From assembly GCF_015206895.1 (NCBI RefSeq), contig NZ_JADEXU010000004.1, forward strand, positions 1 to 64,000: a DNA stretch of 64,000 nucleotides, given 5' to 3'. The DNA comes from Nostoc sp. LEGE 12450. GTDB taxonomy: Bacteria > Cyanobacteriota > Cyanobacteriia > Cyanobacteriales > Nostocaceae. The translations under genes and the position numbers were made by a program. This document shows, piece by piece, positions 62,976 to 64,000 of this stretch (the first letter of the stretch is position 1; each line of letters begins with the position of its first letter). The notes below the pieces were generated by a model. That model saw nothing but the letters and a program-made list of their open reading frames with translations. It searched no databases and was not told the origin of the DNA.

Positions 62976-63350
62976 TTACTTTTTCGGTTGACCCTTTTCC
63001 AAAGCTTTTTGTACTAGTTCATCACTGACATTAGCCACACCTTCAGTTCTAGAATTCCCAACTTCCTTTGCTAACTCTGCATAATCATCAGGATTACCAG
63101 TTGACTGCGCTTCAATTTTTGTTTCTTGTGGCTTAGAGGTTTGATATTTAGGTGCTGTGGCTGCTTCAGCGGCTGCTGCACCTTCACCAGTGCGATCAAC
63201 TTCACTCACGCTAAATTGTTGTGCAGCTGCATAGTCAGCATCAAAATCAACTTTTGGCGCTTTTTCTTCACCACTAGCGATGTTTTCGGCAGCTAATTGA
63301 GCATCATGGGTGGGAGCTTCATTAACATTGGGCTTTATTTCATCAGGCAT
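62976..63350 (-). CDS. Small acidic, probably disordered protein
   Basis: 124 residues from the ATG at 63350, which has AAGGA 8 bases upstream; the frame is open 24 codons further but lacks a better start. Composition is Ala/Glu/Asp/Lys-rich with few hydrophobics (EKAPKVDFDADYAAAQQFSVSEVDRTGEGAAAAEAATAPKYQTSKPQETKIEAQS), pointing to intrinsic disorder; ELAKEVGNSRTEGVANVSDELVQKALEKG may be helical. No domain recognised; likely a cytosolic stress or interaction protein, but that is a guess. Confidence 0.65.
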   Translation of the reverse strand: MPDEIKPNVNEAPTHDAQLAAENIASGEEKAPKVDFDADYAAAQQFSVSEVDRTGEGAAAAEAATAPKYQTSKPQETKIEAQSTGNPDDYAELAKEVGNSRTEGVANVSDELVQKALEKGQPKK

Positions 63351-63572
63351 AGTTAAAATCCTTAAGTTAAATTTTTTATTGCTTACTTGAAAAAGCATAG
63401 CAAGGTAATTAGCTATTTTCATGCTCCCTGGGGAGAGACTTTACGTCTATTAAAAGATAGATTAAAACTGAAATTTGCAATTAACATAAATCTTTCTCTC
63501 GATAGTAGAAGCTGATGCTCAAACTTTGGTAAGCCTTAGTTTAGCGTGTAAAATTTCTTTGGAAATAAAATT

Positions 63573-64000
63573 ATGACTGCAAGTTACGATAAAACTATTT
63601 CTCAAGCCCAGAGCAATGAAACTCAAAAATTGGTGGATGCGTTTAACAATTTAGATACCGATGCTAAATTAGCTTGGTTCTATTTGGTTTATAAAAAAAT
63701 GGGTGATTCTATTACGCCAGCTGTTCCTGCTGCTGCTGAACCAGAATTATCACCTCTTCTGCTAGGAGACTTTTTTGAATTATCAGATGAGCAACAACTA
63801 GATATTATGCGGGATATTGTTAACCGCAAAGATACAGAATATTCCCGTGCTTATGGGGCGATAAAAGAAAACAACCAGCTGTTAGTTTGGTATGCTTGGG
63901 CGGTAGCTATGGGGAATCAAGTAGTTGACTTACCAGGTAGCTACGAGCCAAGTAAGGCAATTAACGATCTGGTTTCCCAGATTGAAAAACTAGATTTTGA
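63573..64000 (+). CDS. hcp: Helical carotenoid protein (OCP N-terminal-domain homologue), cut by window end
   Basis: 142 residues visible without a stop. It matches only the all-helical N-terminal domain of OCP: KLVDAFNNLDTDAKLAWFYLVYKKMGDSITPAVPAAAEPELSPLLLGDFFELSDEQQLDIMRDIVNRKDTEYSRAYGAIKENNQLLVWYAWAVAMG. HCPs bind one keto-carotenoid and act as constitutive quenchers or singlet-oxygen scavengers, loaded by CTDH. A family member is about 160-175 residues, so roughly 20-30 are missing. I cannot tell which HCP clade it belongs to. Confidence 0.9.
   Translation, partial: MTASYDKTISQAQSNETQKLVDAFNNLDTDAKLAWFYLVYKKMGDSITPAVPAAAEPELSPLLLGDFFELSDEQQLDIMRDIVNRKDTEYSRAYGAIKENNQLLVWYAWAVAMGNQVVDLPGSYEPSKAINDLVSQIEKLDF

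Overview
The window is chromosomal DNA from a filamentous cyanobacterium close to Nostoc/Anabaena. The evidence is a complete phycocyanin rod operon, psaD, an orange carotenoid protein with separate helical and C-terminal-domain homologues, a high-light-inducible protein, many GCGATCGC (HIP1) octamers, heptameric short tandem repeats and other Nostoc-type dispersed repeats. Genus is inferred from protein and repeat style, not from a database match.

Layout. 1-3.2 kb: the end of an RND efflux pump, then hpnA and hpnH (hopanoid side chain). 3.8-4.5 kb: a methyltransferase-like gene. 5.2-10.3 kb: phycocyanin operon cpcB-cpcA-two rod linkers-cpcD-cpcE-cpcF, with a hairpin after cpcA and tandem hairpins at its end. 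10.5-14.4 kb: an HD-domain protein and a PutA-type proline catabolic enzyme. 14.7-19.5 kb: two paralogous mini ribbon-helix-helix proteins facing each other and a giant HTH/NB-ARC/14xWD40 STAND protein. 19.5-23.5 kb: a minus-strand set of ThDP enzyme, KAS III-like enzyme without the usual His, and secreted GDSL esterase. 23.8-27.7 kb: a decay zone (HAD pseudogene, ISAs1-type transposase remnant, frameshifted tyrosine recombinase). 27.7-32.8 kb: rbgA/ylqF, a VOC protein, nnr, an M23 peptidase and tRNA-Arg(CCG). 32.9-33.7 kb: remnants of a P-type ATPase and a PAS protein. 33.8-41.3 kb: amylo-alpha-1,6-glucosidase, DICT-GAF histidine kinase, psaD, trpE. 41.7-45.1 kb: hli pair, OCP, pentapeptide-repeat protein. 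45.2-50.7 kb: the prokaryotic Argonaute locus. 50.8-57 kb: Uma2 nuclease, alpha/beta hydrolase, membrane/armadillo protein, FtsE-like ATPase, WecG-type glycosyltransferase. 57.4-60.4 kb: NarL-type regulator, receiver-GAF-SpoIIE phosphatase and anti-sigma kinase. 60.4-64 kb: CTDH, QueG fused to a HAD domain, a disordered small protein and the start of a helical carotenoid protein.

The most interesting unit is at 45.2-50.7 kb. A long Argonaute with an apparently intact PIWI catalytic set overlaps by 4 bases a Cas4-like PD-(D/E)XK/Fe-S nuclease. Divergent from them are an XRE-HTH/ImmA-IrrE metallopeptidase and a tandem ImmA-IrrE copy without the HTH. The shared intergenic region is full of TTCAAC/GTTGAA half-sites, including a 23-base inverted repeat. 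This looks like a DNA-guided defence module with a protease-relieved repressor; the regulatory part is inference.

A second theme is light management: phycocyanin, PSI subunit D, HLIP, full-length OCP and both 'half-OCP' proteins lie within 60 kb. A third is repeat-driven remodelling: small palindromes and heptamer arrays sit at gene ends, supply stop codons, and in one case lie inside a reading frame.
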